Shown: positions 19,840 to 32,512, numbered from the stretch's first letter. The stretch is DNA of 64,000 nucleotides from Pachyseris speciosa (GCA_016490735.1 JAEMWC010000158.1:232501-296500), one strand, 5' to 3'. Translations and numbers: made by a program. The notes: generated from the letters alone by a model not told the origin.

Positions 19840-21660
19840 TGAGAGAGATATGTTTCGAACTTCCCTTTTATTGCTCAGTTTTAAATGAGGGAGCTAGTTT
19901 TGGGTTCGTATTATGTTTCAGAAAAAGGTGTGTGTTTGTCCTTCTCGTTTTCGAGACTAGACACTCGCTGCATTCGGCTCCACACTGCATTCTCGTTTTG
20001 TTATGTGTAATTCCTCCTAAATGTAGTCGGTACACGGCGGGGGAGAAAATCACACTCGACTTTGAATATTTTTGAAGATCAACTCCAATGGCAATCAAAC
20101 AAAAGGTGAAGAGATCACTTGGCGTGATCGTGATCAAAATAGCGGACTAAAAGGAACGTCGACTTGTGCGTGGTTTCCCAATTTCCCGCAACTGATGACG
20201 TGCGCTTTTGGGGGAAGGAAATCGGCATTTTCAGAGCACGTAGTGTAACTTATATTCGCCTAATCGAACGGTTCCCTCATGCTTAATATGTTGTCGTTTC
20301 TTTATTAGTTTGGGGTACACAGAATTATATTTTGCAGTTAGATTCACATAGTTCAATGAAATATATCTGAACACATGCGAGATATGAACGCCATCTTTGC
20401 TATTTTGGTGGTGACATGCGATCGGTAATTTCACTGCTCAAAACAATTCGGATTAAAACGCCATCGTATGGAAATAAACAGCAAAAGGTAGAGTAAAAAC
20501 CAGAGACATATCTTTATTGCTGGAAAAATTCCACTAAATCTGAAAATGTGTGTGCTTTCAACAAGACACGAGAGAGGCGATAATGACTACGCTTTAAAAC
20601 AAGGCGTTTGGAAGCCGCTGCTTAATCAGATCTTCGCCTCCATATGACCCTTCCAGCTCAAACATTAACCAGTGAAGCTAAAAATGGCAACTGCGCATAA
20701 AATATAGATTTCTGCAAGTTAAGCGCATATATTTTTTGCAACTTTGTTATCTGTGGGCTCTTGTCTGCTGAGCCGTTATCCTTACACTCTCAGCGGTTTC
20801 AATCTCAAAAGGTCAATTTGACATGCGCGAACTAAATTTCCACTCTCGGGCCTTCTGAAACAGCCGTGCGCGCGTGCGCGTGCGTAGGTATGCTCGAGAG
20901 GAGTGCAGAAGGGGGACTCGTAATTAGCGGAAAATCACAAAAGCCTGTTCTAGAAGTGACCTCGTTTTCTTGGTACTAATAGGTTATTTAAATCGTTCTA
21001 TAGATACTTCGACCCGCAGTAACGCCTGTTAAGCGATTAATTTTCTTAATGGATAACAGTAATGGAACTCGAGTGTAACGTGAGATACGCGCGCAAACAC
21101 GCAGGGAAGAGAGATCAATAGCAACGTCTCCCACAAAATCTTCGATATATTTTTTAATTGTTCTGAGTGAAACAGTTGTGTTTCATGTTTAAAAACATAT
21201 CTGTGTTGCTATGTGTTGAAAAAATATAACCGACGAAAAACAGATAACTTCGTTGCTGAAGTTTTCACTTGCGTGTTTCTTTGTAAATATTTTCTGAGCT
21301 TTCAAAAAATTTTGACGTATTCAATTCCTGATAAGGCCAAAACTTGTTACTTGTTATCTAAAGACACAAAAGTTGTTTTTCCATAGTAAGCAGTAAAATA
21401 ACAACTACCGGTATCTGCTTTTATTCCTGAATTGTATGTGTTTCTGCCGGAGCTATTGAATTTCTAGTGGCTCCCTCAAGTTTAACAGTAGAACTCAAAC
21501 ATAAAATCCTAGTCTTTCACCTGGCTAATATGTTATTCATTCAGAAAAAAAATCATAGCTCAATATCAGGGCCGTGAAAATCGGCACGCACAAGGAAACA
21601 AAGCGTCGAGGGAGAAGGGGGGAGGGGGGTGGAAGTAAGGGGAGGGGGTAGGGAATGGTG
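19840..21660. other. Intergenic, no gene seen
   Basis: Presumed promoter side of the RAG1-N-like gene and AT-rich spacer. A short alternating GC stretch (GTGCGCGCGTGCGCGTGCG, near 20867) could favour Z-DNA. Nothing else is supported. Confidence 0.5.
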
Positions 21661-21670
21661 GAAGTGTCGA

Positions 21671-21711
21671 ATATGTGTGTGTGTGTGTGCGTGTGTGTGT
21701 GTGTGTTTGTG
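21671..21711. repeat. (GT)n microsatellite
   Basis: About 20 GT units with two interruptions. It is followed at 21766-21798 by a 15-bp unit (CGCGGGTCCTCTTCC) repeated about twice. Confidence 0.9.
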
Positions 21712-21799
21712 ACGAGGCGGGTGATAGAGAAGGGGGGGAGGGGTGGTAGGTAGGCTGTACTCTTCCCGCGGGTCCTCTTCCCGCGGGTCCTCTTCCCGA

Positions 21800-22200
21800 A
21801 TTCTCAAACGTCTCTTCCAAAACAAAAATCACCACTTCGTAAGGAAGAAATCACTCAACCGAATGAAGGGTTTTACTGGCATTTCGGTTGATTTTCGGGG
21901 GGAGGTTACAGCTACTTGCAATGCGAACCCATATGCAAATAAAGACGTTTTTAAATTCTCGTTTTTTCCAAAAGCTGTAGCTGACTGGAACTGCCTCTCT
22001 GAGGCCATTGTTTCATCAACCTCCTTAGAAACTTTTAAATATAGGTTATCAGCTTTTCTTAAATAATAGTTATATATAGTTTGTGTAGTTTGTACATCTC
22101 TGTCTTATTCATTTACTTATTTTATTCATTTTTTACGGTTGGTGTGATATGATTTTACCGACCCAATACATGTAAATGTAAATGTATATGTAAATGACAC
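21800..22200 (+). mobile_element. LINE 3' fragment (copy B)
   Basis: The open frame to 22066 ends with KFSFFPKAVADWNCL, then a Ser/Leu-rich end, the usual C-terminus after LINE RT domains. The 3' untranslated tail ends in ATGTAAATGTAAATG-like repeats. It is severely 5'-truncated. Confidence 0.75.
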
Positions 22201-23036
22201 GAGCTAACAGTGCTGTTGCCAGTGCTGTTGCCAAGTCACAGCTTGAGTATTATGTTTTGCTTCAAATTTACTCGACTCGATGCAAACAAGAGACCCGAAG
22301 TTCTCCTCACGGTAAAATCTGCGCCTTAACGCGCGTGTTGTTGTGGTGTGGAATTTAGTGAGCATGTGGATGTCACAGGTTTCACATGCGCATTTGGTAA
22401 ATCGACCTCCTTCGTCTTTGTTCTTAAAAGAAACAGGGCGTCCATCGAACGCTATCTGCTAAATGTCTGCTTGTTCGAGGAAGCATATAATGCTCAGAAA
22501 TTCGACAATTCGAAACTCGATTGTGTTTGGTTTATTTATATTCCTTTCATTTTATGTGGGAGTTCGATTGCCTTTGTTGAAATTCGATTAACTGGGTTCG
22601 ATTCTGTTTAAACTCGATCAGCGCAAATGATACCTTATAATATTGAAGCTCGAATGATGGTATTTGCTCACAGAGTACATACGCAATAGCGTTACTTCTC
22701 CTTCTACGCTAAGTTGCCAAAGACTAAAACAAGCCTTGCGTAAAATCGGCTAGGAATAGAAGGGCAGTAGTAGATCTGAAATAGTTAGGGCAGATTTTCG
22801 CAGACCGTTGAAGAAGTACGAATCTAATCTAATTCACTACCATATACCCGTGCATGTGCCAAGAAGTATGTGGCAGGGCTGTCGCATACAACTTGATATA
22901 AATCTCAAAATTCTACTTACGGGTTTCAACGGCGCTCCAAGGAATAACTTTCTTCCTTCACCGTCCTTGGGGAACTGTGAATATCGAGGTCACTGACATA
23001 ATATTACTATATATGGGGATATGTCACAAGAAATGT

Positions 23037-23452
23037 GTCAACTGGTCACAACTTAAAATGGGACCACTTTGAGATATTGGCGAAAGGTCGGTCAGATACT
23101 CATTGCAAGATAAAGGAGACTCTACTAATTAGAGAATTGAAGCCTACCTTAAATGAAAATGTAAGCAGCGAAAAGCTGTATCTCTATTAGTTTGCATCTT
23201 TTATATGCAAATTATTTTTAGCTTCTGTCAAGGTTATTGTTAATTAGTTACTTATCTTAAATTTCAAATTTAGTTGTTACTTTAATTCCTAACGGTCACT
23301 TCTGAAGATGTATGTCGAAACATACGAAACGTCAAGTTAAACGATATAGTTTTATTTTTGTTTTCCAACAATGCGTTCTATTGTCATGTTTATCACCGCA
23401 GTTTGTGTGTTATTTCTTGTTAAGCTACGATGGCCAAAGACAAAGAGTATTT
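23037..23452 (+). mobile_element. Penelope-like element 3' fragment with hammerhead ribozyme
   Basis: AAGAAATGT is duplicated on both sides (23028-23036 and 23453-23461), and copy A shows the empty site. The first 130 bases encode the end of a GIY-YIG endonuclease (HCKIKETLLIRELKP, then VSSEKLYLY, stop), the Penelope-type C-terminus. The rest is the terminal non-coding repeat with a hammerhead motif. Confidence 0.85.
23298..23337 (+). ncRNA. Hammerhead ribozyme (Penelope-like terminal repeat)
   Basis: Stem I is ACTT/AAGT (23298-23301 with 23334-23337). The core CTGAAGA is at 23302-23308, stem II GTATG/CATAC at 23310-23314 with 23321-23325, GAAA at 23326-23329, and a minimal stem III leads to the cleavage triplet GTC (after 23333). 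All invariant core bases are present. The tiny stem III is usual in Penelope-type hammerheads. Confidence 0.7.
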
Positions 23453-23506
23453 AAGAAATGTTTCATTGTTTATTTAATGTTTTACTGGAGCAGTGAAACT
23501 TAATAT

Positions 23507-24205
23507 ACCGTAAAAGCTCTATTATGCCCCCGGGGGCTTATTTAATTTCAGGTCTTATTAACGGGGGGCTTATTGGAGAAGGGGCTTATTTCAAATCTTT
23601 GAACACGCCGTTTTCGTGTTAAATTGTTTCTGTACAAATCTCAAACAATTGCAGTAAAATTTATTATTTTTAAAATGAAAAACGGTATACGCTTGCAAGG
23701 ACCACCGAGACAAAATAGAAGCACCGGATCCTATAGTAAAGGATCTGATCAGCAACACTGATTGTGGAACAAATAAACCAAGAAAAGCAAGGCTGAATTA
23801 ACGGTCAGGGAAATATGTTTTCCAATATTTCGAAAGGCACGGCCTTTCTTCTTCAGGGTTTGTTAGTCTCTAACAAACCCTAAAGAAGAAAGGCCGTGCC
23901 TTTCGCGCCTTATCCCTGACCGTTAATTCAGCCTTGCTTTCTTGGTTTATAATTTAATACCGAGCAGGAAACAGTATTGTGTGTTTTATTGTATATTTGT
24001 TTAAAAACAAACCAACTGGGCCGCATAGAGTGTATTTCGTAAGAGAGAATAGGAGGGTATAATTACAAAATCTCGTGTCCCAAAAGGGGGGGATTATTAG
24101 AGAGGGGGGGGGGTTATTACAAAAACCGACTTCCAAACGAGGGGCTTATTAGAGAGGGGGGCTTAAAAGAGAGGGGGGGGGGGGCGCTTAATAGAGCTTT
24201 TACGT
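23507..24205. mobile_element. GC-rich inverted-repeat element, complete (copy B)
   Basis: The ends CCGTAAAAGCTCTATTATGC and AATAGAGCTTTTACG are inverted repeats. Both flanks hold runs of 5-12 G separated by CTTATTAGAGA, able in principle to form G-quadruplexes. The centre is the hairpin 23773-23949. It is non-coding. Confidence 0.65.
23773..23949. repeat. Hairpin with hammerhead-like core (copy B)
   Basis: Counterpart of 15450-15638. The minus-strand arm (23828-23856) again reads CTGAAGA, stem GAAAGGC/GCCTTTC, then GAAA. Confidence 0.6.
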
Positions 24206-24209
24206 TAAT

Positions 24210-25711
24210 GCAAATCGCAAATCGCAAAACAAATGGTTTGATCAGGAATGCGAAACAGAAAAAGAAAACTTGCAATCCCTCGGGAAGAAAATTTCTAAAA
24301 ACGTTAATAATTCAGAACTTAGACAACTATTGCGCACAAAAAGAAGAGGTTCAAACAAACTTGTAGACGGAAGAAACGGGAGTATATCAGTAAAGGCATG
24401 TCTAATATCGATATGAAGAACTCCAAAGAGACCTGGCGACAAATCGGACAAATCTTTAGTTTAGGAAAAAGAAAAACACATGGAGCTGAAACAGTGAGTA
24501 CGGAACAGTTTTATGAATACTTTAAGCAACAGAATGCGACCCCTTTAAATAATATACTAGATCCGGAGACGAATATGGAAACCCACAGCAACGAAAGAGT
24601 GGAAGGCCCACTTGATTATCCAATAACTGATGAAGAGCTCGAAGCTGCAATTACCAAACTGAAGGCAAACAAATCTCCAGGTATCGATAATATATTAAAT
24701 GAAGTAATAAAAATCGGAAAGGACGACATTAAAGGGCATTTAATAAACTTATTTAATCGAATCTTAGATACTGGCAAATACCCTACTCTTTGGAGTTTTG
24801 GCCTCATTGTACCTATTCACAAAAAGGATGATCGATCCAAAGTCGAAAATTACCGAGGTATCACTTTGCTTTCTGCGTTAGGCAAGCTCTTTACATCAAT
24901 ACTCAACAATCGACTGTACGACTTCATGGTTCAAAAAGGAATTTTGAAAGCTGAACAAGGTGGTTTCAGAAAAATGCACGGCACAGTTGATAGCATCTTA
25001 ACATTAAAAATGCTTATTGACAAGTACGTGAAATCCAAACCACAGAAGCACCGAAATTTACTCTTTTCATGCTTCGTCGACTTTAGAAAAGCCTTTGACT
25101 GTATACCCCGACAAAAACTATTCGACAAACTGAGAAAAGAAGGCATTCAAGGACGTTTCCTAGACGTTTTAATATCCATGTACTCAAATGATAAATCGGC
25201 AATTAAAATTGATAACAATTTAACCGAATCATTTCCCCGTTTTGCCGGGGTAAAGCAAGGTTGCATGTTGTCACCTACTCTTTTTAATTTCTATCTGAGT
25301 GATCTACCAAAATTCCTAAATACGGCGAGTCCAACCGACATTATGCTAGGTGATAAGTCTATCAATTGTCTCTTATATGCGGACGATCTAGTGATCTTCT
25401 CTAGATCAGCAAAAAGCCTTCAAATAACCCTTAATAAGCTGGAATCTTTTTGCAAAAATGCCGATTTAAGTGTAAATTTAGACAAGACGAAAATTATGAT
25501 TTTTAATAACTGTGGTAAGTCTTTAAACAATTACTTGTTCAGATACGGGGCTGATGAACTGGAAAATGTCAAATCCTATAAATATCTTGGACTCATAATG
25601 AGTCCTTTTGGAAACTTTAATCTCGCTAGGCAAGAGTTGAAGCCTGAGTTGCACTTAAAGCACTCTATAAATTACGAAAAGAGATGGGAGACCACTTCAG
25701 AGAGAACATAA
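24210..25711 (+). pseudogene. LINE reverse transcriptase
   Basis: RT motifs in order: LKANKSPGIDNI, FGLIVPIHKKDD, VENYRGITLLSALGKLFT, CFVDFRKAFD (first Asp), GVKQGCMLSPTLFNFY, LLYADDLVIFS (YADD active site) and KSYKYLGLIMSPFGNF. All catalytic residues are kept. The frame is lost near 25650 and continues in the next frame, which then has a TAG at 25804. Few lesions suggest a recent insertion. Confidence 0.9.
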
Positions 25712-25714
25712 AAT

Positions 25715-26640
25715 TAACGATGAAGTTATTTGATGCACTGATATCTCCCATGCTCTTTTATGCGAGTGAAGTGTGGGGGATTGATTGCAATGGGAAATTA
25801 GAATAGGATCCAGCAGAATTAGTTCAAAATAAATTTCTTAAGTGGTTGCTGGGAGTTAATAAATACTGCAATAACAATGCGTGCAGGGCTGAGACAGGAA
25901 GGTTCCCAATGATAATTGAAGCCCAATGTAGGAACTTTAATTTCTGGTTAACCTTAACCAAAAATGAAAATAAATTATCCCAAATAGCATACAATGATAT
26001 TAAATGGAACGAAAATAAGGCTTTGTGGAGCAAAAAAATCAAAAACTTGTTGGAACAGATAGGATTAGGAGAACTCTGGATGAAAGCACACTATGCAGGC
26101 ATAGGAACTGTAAACATGATCAGGCAACGACTTAAGGATATTGAACTACAAAGATGGCTAAGTGAAATAAATAACGACATCAGAAAAGATGCTAACCAAA
26201 GCAACAAAATAAGAACCTACCGGTTATTCAAAACGATAGACAATTACAAATGTGAAGACTATCTACATCTGGTTACCAATATACGACACAGAATAGCTCT
26301 AACAAAACTGCGACTTAGCAATCACAAATCAGCCATAGAGACAGGACGTTATTCCAGACCATTCAAGAAACCTGCAGAAAGAATTTGCCCAATTTGTAAA
26401 ATAGAAATGGAGGACGAATACCATTTTCTAAATATATGCCCTGCTTACCAGGAAAAAAGACGTTCGTTACTTAATTATTTGGAAAAAGAATGTGGAATGA
26501 AAATAAGCAGAATGTCTCCTAATAAAATATTCATGTTTCTAATAAACCCCCCTAGCGGAAATGCTAAAATACAAAAGCTAATAGCAAAACATATTTTCGA
26601 ATGCTTTGAAAAAAGGATAGAGGAAGACGGCAAAAAGTAA
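25715..26640 (+). pseudogene. LINE C-terminal region with CCHC motif
   Basis: In the shifted frame it reads ISPMLFYASEVWG (usual post-RT motif), TAG at 25804, then an open frame ending at 26640. Near the end is a zinc motif (ICPICKIEMEDEYHFLNIC, a CxxC...HxxxxC pattern) common at the C-terminus of several LINE clades, probably for RNA binding. Confidence 0.85.
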
Positions 26641-26773
26641 ATACTCTAGGACTTAATCAATTAACAACTTAATTAATAATTAATTAAGTAACAATTTTTG
26701 TTGTTTGTAACTTTTAGTTATTTGGAATTCGTAGTCGATGTACTATATATTGTATAAGACTCCAAATAAAAAC

Positions 26774-26774
26774 A

Positions 26775-26822
<48 letters not shown>

Positions 26823-26823
26823 G
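26774..26823 (+). repeat. (TCTG)n microsatellite, LINE 3' tail
   Basis: About 12 TCTG units directly before the LINE's right target duplication, so this is the priming tail rather than an independent microsatellite. Confidence 0.9.
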
Positions 26824-26997
26824 TTAGGTACGTTAATCCTCTATTATTCCCCCCGGCGCTTATTTATTTGAAGCCTGGTTGATGGGGGGGGGGGGACCTA
26901 ATAAAGAGGAGGGGGCAAGAGAAATGCGGCACCAGCGGCAAAGAAAGAGGAGAATCGATACTGGAAGGCAACGAAGAAAAGTTCAAACGCGTGACCC

Positions 26998-27292
26998 CCG
27001 GGGGGGTACTAAAAAAAATTTCGTACGGGGAAGCTCCGCCCCGAGGTCCGACCCCTTACCCTTTTATAAACCATTTTTGACAGAAAAGGTACCCCTCTCG
27101 TCTTCTTGTCATTTTCATGTAGCGTTTAATAAATTAAAACAGTACAGTCGTAAGGTATGTGTACCCTTTCATATACTTCGACTCGTGAAATCCCTACCCT
27201 TTTATATACCTGAAGCGCGAAAAAGGTACCCCCTTCGGCCTCCCCGTATAGGACATTACAGGGAGTACACCCCCCCCCCCCTCCCCCCGGGC
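26998..27292 (-). repeat. Dispersed TIR element with GGGGTAC ends (copy B)
   Basis: Counterpart of 16009-16340, about 40 bases shorter through an internal deletion. Confidence 0.65.
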
Positions 27293-29114
27293 GCGTGACT
27301 GACTGAGTTGGAGGTAATGTAGCCAAATTAAGATATAAACAATTAGCGTGCGGTGTTTCAAATTTCCTGCTCGTAGATAAACCGTACGTACAATGAGACC
27401 AACAGTTCTAAACCTTCTGCAGTATCAAAACATTACTTCAGTTCTCTGTCTAACGATCACAGCGCCGCGACATGCAACTTATTCCACTAGAAATTTCTAA
27501 CGGTGTATTCAAGGAAAGCCAGAGAAGCCGGCGTATCTCATCGATAGAGGTTAAACTCTTGAACCCTCTGGTTTTAATAGGAAAGAAGAAATGTAGTAGC
27601 TTTCCTTTTGTTACGTATTTTTGAAATTTTCAAACTGTAACGTTTCTTATTTTCCATACTCTGTAACACCCTGATGAAGGAAGGCTGTGCTTCCCGTTTA
27701 TTAAACCGTATACATACTTTTATCGGTTCAGATAATGGTTAAGCCATTACATTAAAAAGGGTAGGAAGGGAATAACAGGAGGTGGAGGCTTAATAACTTT
27801 CGCCCCTCATAACGAGGTGGGGGCAGGGGGATTGAGGGGCAGGGGGATTGAGGGGCAGGGGGATTGAGGGAAAGGGGGGGCTTCCTATGAATGCATTATA
27901 TCCTTGGCAGCCACACACGGATGGTCGGGATGGACATGGAAAGACGTTGAAACTTGAACAACGTTGGGCCGGTTTTATTCCAAGCCATCCCTCGTTTACA
28001 AACCAATCATATTCTGTTTTGTTCTTTTTCAAGGATTTGCTTCATGTCTCTCGTCTGGAGTTCCAAGACCGTTTTGTGTAAAGACCTGGGCCCAGTTGCT
28101 CGAAGCATGATTAGCGCTAACGCGGGTTAAATACCATGACAACCTATAGGTTTTCATACATCTTAATCAATGGTTAGCGCAAACGATGCTTCGGAGCAAC
28201 TCGGCCACGGTCAAACGGGAAATGTTTGCTGACCAAAAATAGTCAAACATTGTTGGATGTCCAGACATGCTGATGTTTGAAGCACTGGCCAAACGGTTAA
28301 AAAACACGATCAAACACGATCAAATAAGGTGGCCAAATGGTAAAATCTTTGACCACCAAACAATGCGAAGTTTGAACCTCAAGAAACATACAAGATACCC
28401 ATGACAAAACCCCTTTCAAGCCTGGAAGTTGCCTAACGCGGCGTTACATAGTTAATAATTAATAAGAGGTACTGAGTGTTCGGAGTAACGCGACAATATT
28501 TATAAGAGTGATTTCCAATGATTAACTCAGTGCTCACTGGGATTGTTTGGAATCCGCGTATTGCGAAGAAACAATTACGTTCCCTCAAAAACAATCCCAC
28601 TTTCCCTTACGCGGCACTCTCGAACCCAGTATTTTTCCAAAGAAAACCATGCCACTGTTCAAGCAAACGTCTGATCATTTAAGAATATAATCATGATATA
28701 GGAAATAATCAGCAAAGATGAAATTTCTTAAAATTTAAACAATTTTAATTCTCTCAACTGTTACATGAAGGAATAAATGAAGCACAGTGAGAAGAATGTG
28801 CTGGTCGATGTTGGTGCGTGAGCCTCTCGCGTGTGGCCCACGATAGCTGGACAAATAACGACTCGGGGTTGATGCCTTGAGGTTAGTTGTAGTGAGAAGG
28901 CGATTTTAAATGTACACGATTGATGTAGAGGGCGAATTAACCGGAAACTAAGAGATGGATCAGTACACTCTTGCACACGGTGCCTCTTTCAGTCGATAGT
29001 ACAATTATGGTAAAAGGATTTGATGTTTCAATGAGTGGCTGAACGATCTCCTTAGATATTAAAACAAAAATTCAAACCGTCTCTCGTTTTATCGACCATC
29101 TCGGAGTGTAGCAG

Positions 29115-30560
29115 GATGATTTATGCCCAAATTGCACGTAAGATGTCAACGGATTTACACAGAAAATGTTGAATTTCGTATTGAACATCGAATTTATCAG
29201 TTTTCGGCCTGTAGGTTTTATTCCCGGCCGTAGGCACAAGTTATGTACTCGCATCTGATTGGTTTCTAAACAATAGAATTGAGTACGCTATGTCATTGCT
29301 TGCACATGCGCCAAACCGTGAAACTATCCCTTTAACTTAAAAAATGTGGGCAAACTATGTAGGAATTAAATTATGTTCAATAGCGTTGTAAAAAAGAAAA
29401 TCCACAGCCACTGGCTTACGTTCTCGTCAAAGCCTTGAAATTGGTCGTTTCACATTTTTGCTTTACAAAGGGCAAAGAAATGTCCCAAAAGGTTAAACGC
29501 AAGTGCAGAGCGATTGTTTTTCTTGACTAAAGCTTTTATTTTGTGACGTTCTCCGCGTTGCCGTTCCTTGAGATGTCAGCGGACGCAACCCATCGTTTTC
29601 AGCCAAGTTCGCAGCTGGTTGAAAAAGTTGATTGACTGATGAACCTAAAAACGTTTATTTTGCCAAGCCATTACATCAGAAAGTGAAGCAACTTAACGAA
29701 CCGTCCCAGTGAGAACATGGCTTAACTTAAAGGTGCCAAAAAGAAAAAAAACTAGATGAAACAACAACAATAACAAGTGTTATATTACCTCTGCAGCTGA
29801 ACACTATACTTGATATTAAAACAGTGTGCTTAACGGAAGTCAGTTATGGCGAGCTTAATTAATTGCTGAGATGGGTTTGAGTTTGAAGCGCTTTGAAACT
29901 CAGGATCCAACAGCTCAAAGAGCGGGTAAGTTCGACTGGGGCCAGGAAAGTGAACCGTGGAACTGACACTGAACTGTATGCGGCGACCGTCAAGCGAGTG
30001 AAGTCAGTGAAAACATGGAAGCAGAACTGATTGGAAGACTTGCTTGTGGGGAATGTGTGGGGGGGGGGGGGGGGGCAGATGTAAATGCAATCAAGACATT
30101 TGCATAGAATTTCTCCAACAATGTTTCACAACGGGCGATAATTTTGTCGAACTATCCCCACACTAATTTCCTCTCCTTTGCGGCTTTTTATGGCAAACTG
30201 TTACACATATCGTGTGCCCTGTCTTCTTGACGCCTTGCGTTGATCTTCCGGCCGCCTCATCCATGAGTTCTTTCCTGCTGTGATGGTCTCCCACTGACTC
30301 AAATTTGTTTTAAAATAAACACCGTAAATAGGAGTGTATACAGTGTATTCAAAGTTACACACTTCCAGACAGTTCAAGTAAGGTTTTTTTCGTCCTATCA
30401 CTCCAGAACTTGGAAAATATTTGACGCTCTTGCTGTGCCAGCGTTCTGACCGCTGTTAATTGAGCCCGGTAAAGGTGGTGTTATACGGTATGTACAACTT
30501 TTTACGGAATGTGGTTGCGTTAAAAATTGTTAACGTTTAACAACGCGCGGACATCTTTCA
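29115..30560. other. No gene seen
   Basis: Unique-looking AT-rich sequence. A run of about 18 G (30057-30075) interrupts it and may be an assembly-uncertain homopolymer. Confidence 0.5.
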
Positions 30561-30571
30561 GAGAAGCACTT

Positions 30572-30705
30572 TGTTGCAGCAAAGCATTGCAAGTACTTTG
30601 CTGCAACAAAGCATTGCAAATACTTGGTTGAAGCAAAACATTGCAAGTACTTTGTTGCAGCCGAGCATTGCAAGTGCTTTGCTGCAGCAAAGCGGGATTG
30701 CAAGT
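30572..30705. repeat. Degenerate 30-bp tandem repeat
   Basis: About 4-5 units of a GCAAGTACTTTGTTGCAGC / AAAGCATT type at 30-bp spacing. Because 30 is a multiple of three it leaves short open frames on both strands. I do not think it is coding. Confidence 0.75.
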
Positions 30706-31872
30706 TCAGTTTTGATTTGCCGTTCACAACCTTGCAAAGCGTTGCCGCAGCAAACGTTTCTTTAAAAGTTGAGCGCTCGCTTTGATGCGTTAAAGTGGTC
30801 GTTAAAAATTGTCCCTTGTAACATCACTCTTGAGTTGCCCCTTTTTGATGCATCTTTTAAGAGCCCTTGTAGGACTGAAAAGAAGCGGGTTTAATATTAC
30901 TTATGAAATATCCATTTTCCTGTGAGAACTTTCCTCTTAATCCCCAGCTCATGCAGGAGCTAACAGTGATCGCACCTGGCTTCTATTCTCGTTTTGTTTT
31001 GTTTTTTTGTAACCCACAAAGTCATTTGGCACAAATATCCTGGTACGTGCGTATTATTTTGAGTGGGTTATATGATCTGTATACTGTTTGCTGGGACATT
31101 ACATATGCATTGGTATGGCGGACGTGACAGCAGTAAATTTCCCTGTTCATGGAGTCGAGCTGCAAACCCATTTTAAGTTTTGGTGGTGAGAGTAAAGAAC
31201 ATGTTGTTGTTGTTATTGTTTTGTATGTGTGTTGTGTTGTTGTCAGTTGGACGACATGAGTTCTCCAGCTCCCGCTGGGAATACGTCATTCATTTGAATT
31301 GACACACTTTGAAATTTCAATTGCGAATGCTGTGAATAACGGGGTCGGAGGTTTTCTCCTGGCGATAGCAATTAGTTTTCGTCCAAGACAATCCAATATG
31401 ATATATGATTCATTTCATATATTATTCACACAATCCAATTAGCCGTGTATTTTGTTACGTCTAATTAGTTTTCAGCTAGTGAAAAAGTTATTCTAGACTG
31501 CGAGAAGTCCCTTTTGTCTCCAAGTTTTGTAGCGCGCATTTGATCATGATGCGGCCAGTGGCGAAGCCGCGAGGTCCCGCGAGAAACGAGCGGACAGGAA
31601 GAAAAGGGAGAGTGCGAAGGATCTTTTGATCTTCTGATTTGCCGCCGGTGACACCTTTGATTGACAGTTCCGCTGCCTAGTGAATTCTGAACTGGGTTTT
31701 TTTGCGGAATTGATAAGATTAACCCTTTCACGCAATTTACGCAAATTATCGATCGCCGACGATGCGTGGTATATGCCGTGCGTGGTATATGGAGATAATT
31801 AACTGTATTACAGCACCAACAGCCCCAGTCACATCCTGAAATAAAGCCGTTTCCGGATTACAACCATTGTCA

Positions 31873-32296
31873 GGAGCACCCAACGACAAGTTTCGGTAGA
31901 TATCTGTTCGGTGGAGGCTAATTCGCCTTGCGCTTTTCGGCGTCGAAAAAAGAGTGCACTCAGATTTTCGTCACTAAAACGTGGCCTAAAAGATTCGTAA
32001 TGGGAAAATCATAGCCCCTGAGGTTTTCGGAAGGGTCGTAATTGCTGTTTTTGGCAGTCAAAAACGTCAGCTAGTATTTTCGGAAAGAAAATACTTCCCT
32101 AGAACAGCTTGCATTTTCTCAAAGGAAGATTTTGTTCCCTAATATTCTCGGGTAATTAAAATTTCAGCTAGGGAATCCGAACAGATAAATTTCTTCTAGC
32201 TTATGAAAACATCGCTTTAAACAGACTTCAAACACCATGAGGTACTTAAAAATGCCTTCCTACAGCTTTTGGTTGATTTGGCTCGTTGGGTGCCCC
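31873..32296 (+). repeat. MITE family GGGCACCCAACGA, copy 1
   Basis: The left end GGAGCACCCAACGA and right end TCGTTGGGTGCCCC are inverted. The internal sequence (AAGTTTCGG, AACGTGGCCTAAAAGATTCG, GGCAGTCAAAAACGTCAGCT) is shared with 35917-36362 and 43656-44088. Confidence 0.85.
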
Positions 32297-32512
32297 TGCA
32301 TTGTAAACATTGAAACGTTCCTTTGCAATTTCGAGTAAGCCTCGTGCTCATGACGTTGTTGAAAGCGAGGAAATGTAAGTGAAAACCATGAAACTTTCAT
32401 GTGCACGAAGGAAAAGCAATAGACATGAAATTGTACTCCAATTTGGTTAGTGACATAAAGCTATTGCGCCATTACTGTTGCTGCCCAAAAACCGCTCTCA
32501 GCTTAAATTCCA

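Larger units (their letters stand above)
24210..26828 (+). mobile_element. LINE with (TCTG)n tail, 5'-truncated
   Basis: TACGTTAAT flanks both ends (24201-24209 and 26829-26837). The element starts in the linker before RT (KWFDQEC), contains a full RT and a C-terminal zinc-like domain, and ends in a (TCTG)n tail. There is no endonuclease domain, as expected from 5' truncation. The clade is not determined. Confidence 0.88.
21833..29114 (+). repeat. Duplicated block, copy B (with two insertions)
   Basis: Same ends and order as 13888-18148. The extra length is explained by a Penelope-like fragment (23037-23452) and a LINE (24210-26828), each with target duplications. Subtracting them leaves a block close to copy A's length. 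Direct orientation on both sides of the RAG1-N-like gene means recombination between copies could delete or duplicate that gene. Confidence 0.92.

Noticed and set aside
21553..21835. His/Thr/Pro-rich small proteins on the minus strand
   Set aside because: Frames through the (GT)n microsatellite and G-rich low-complexity DNA.
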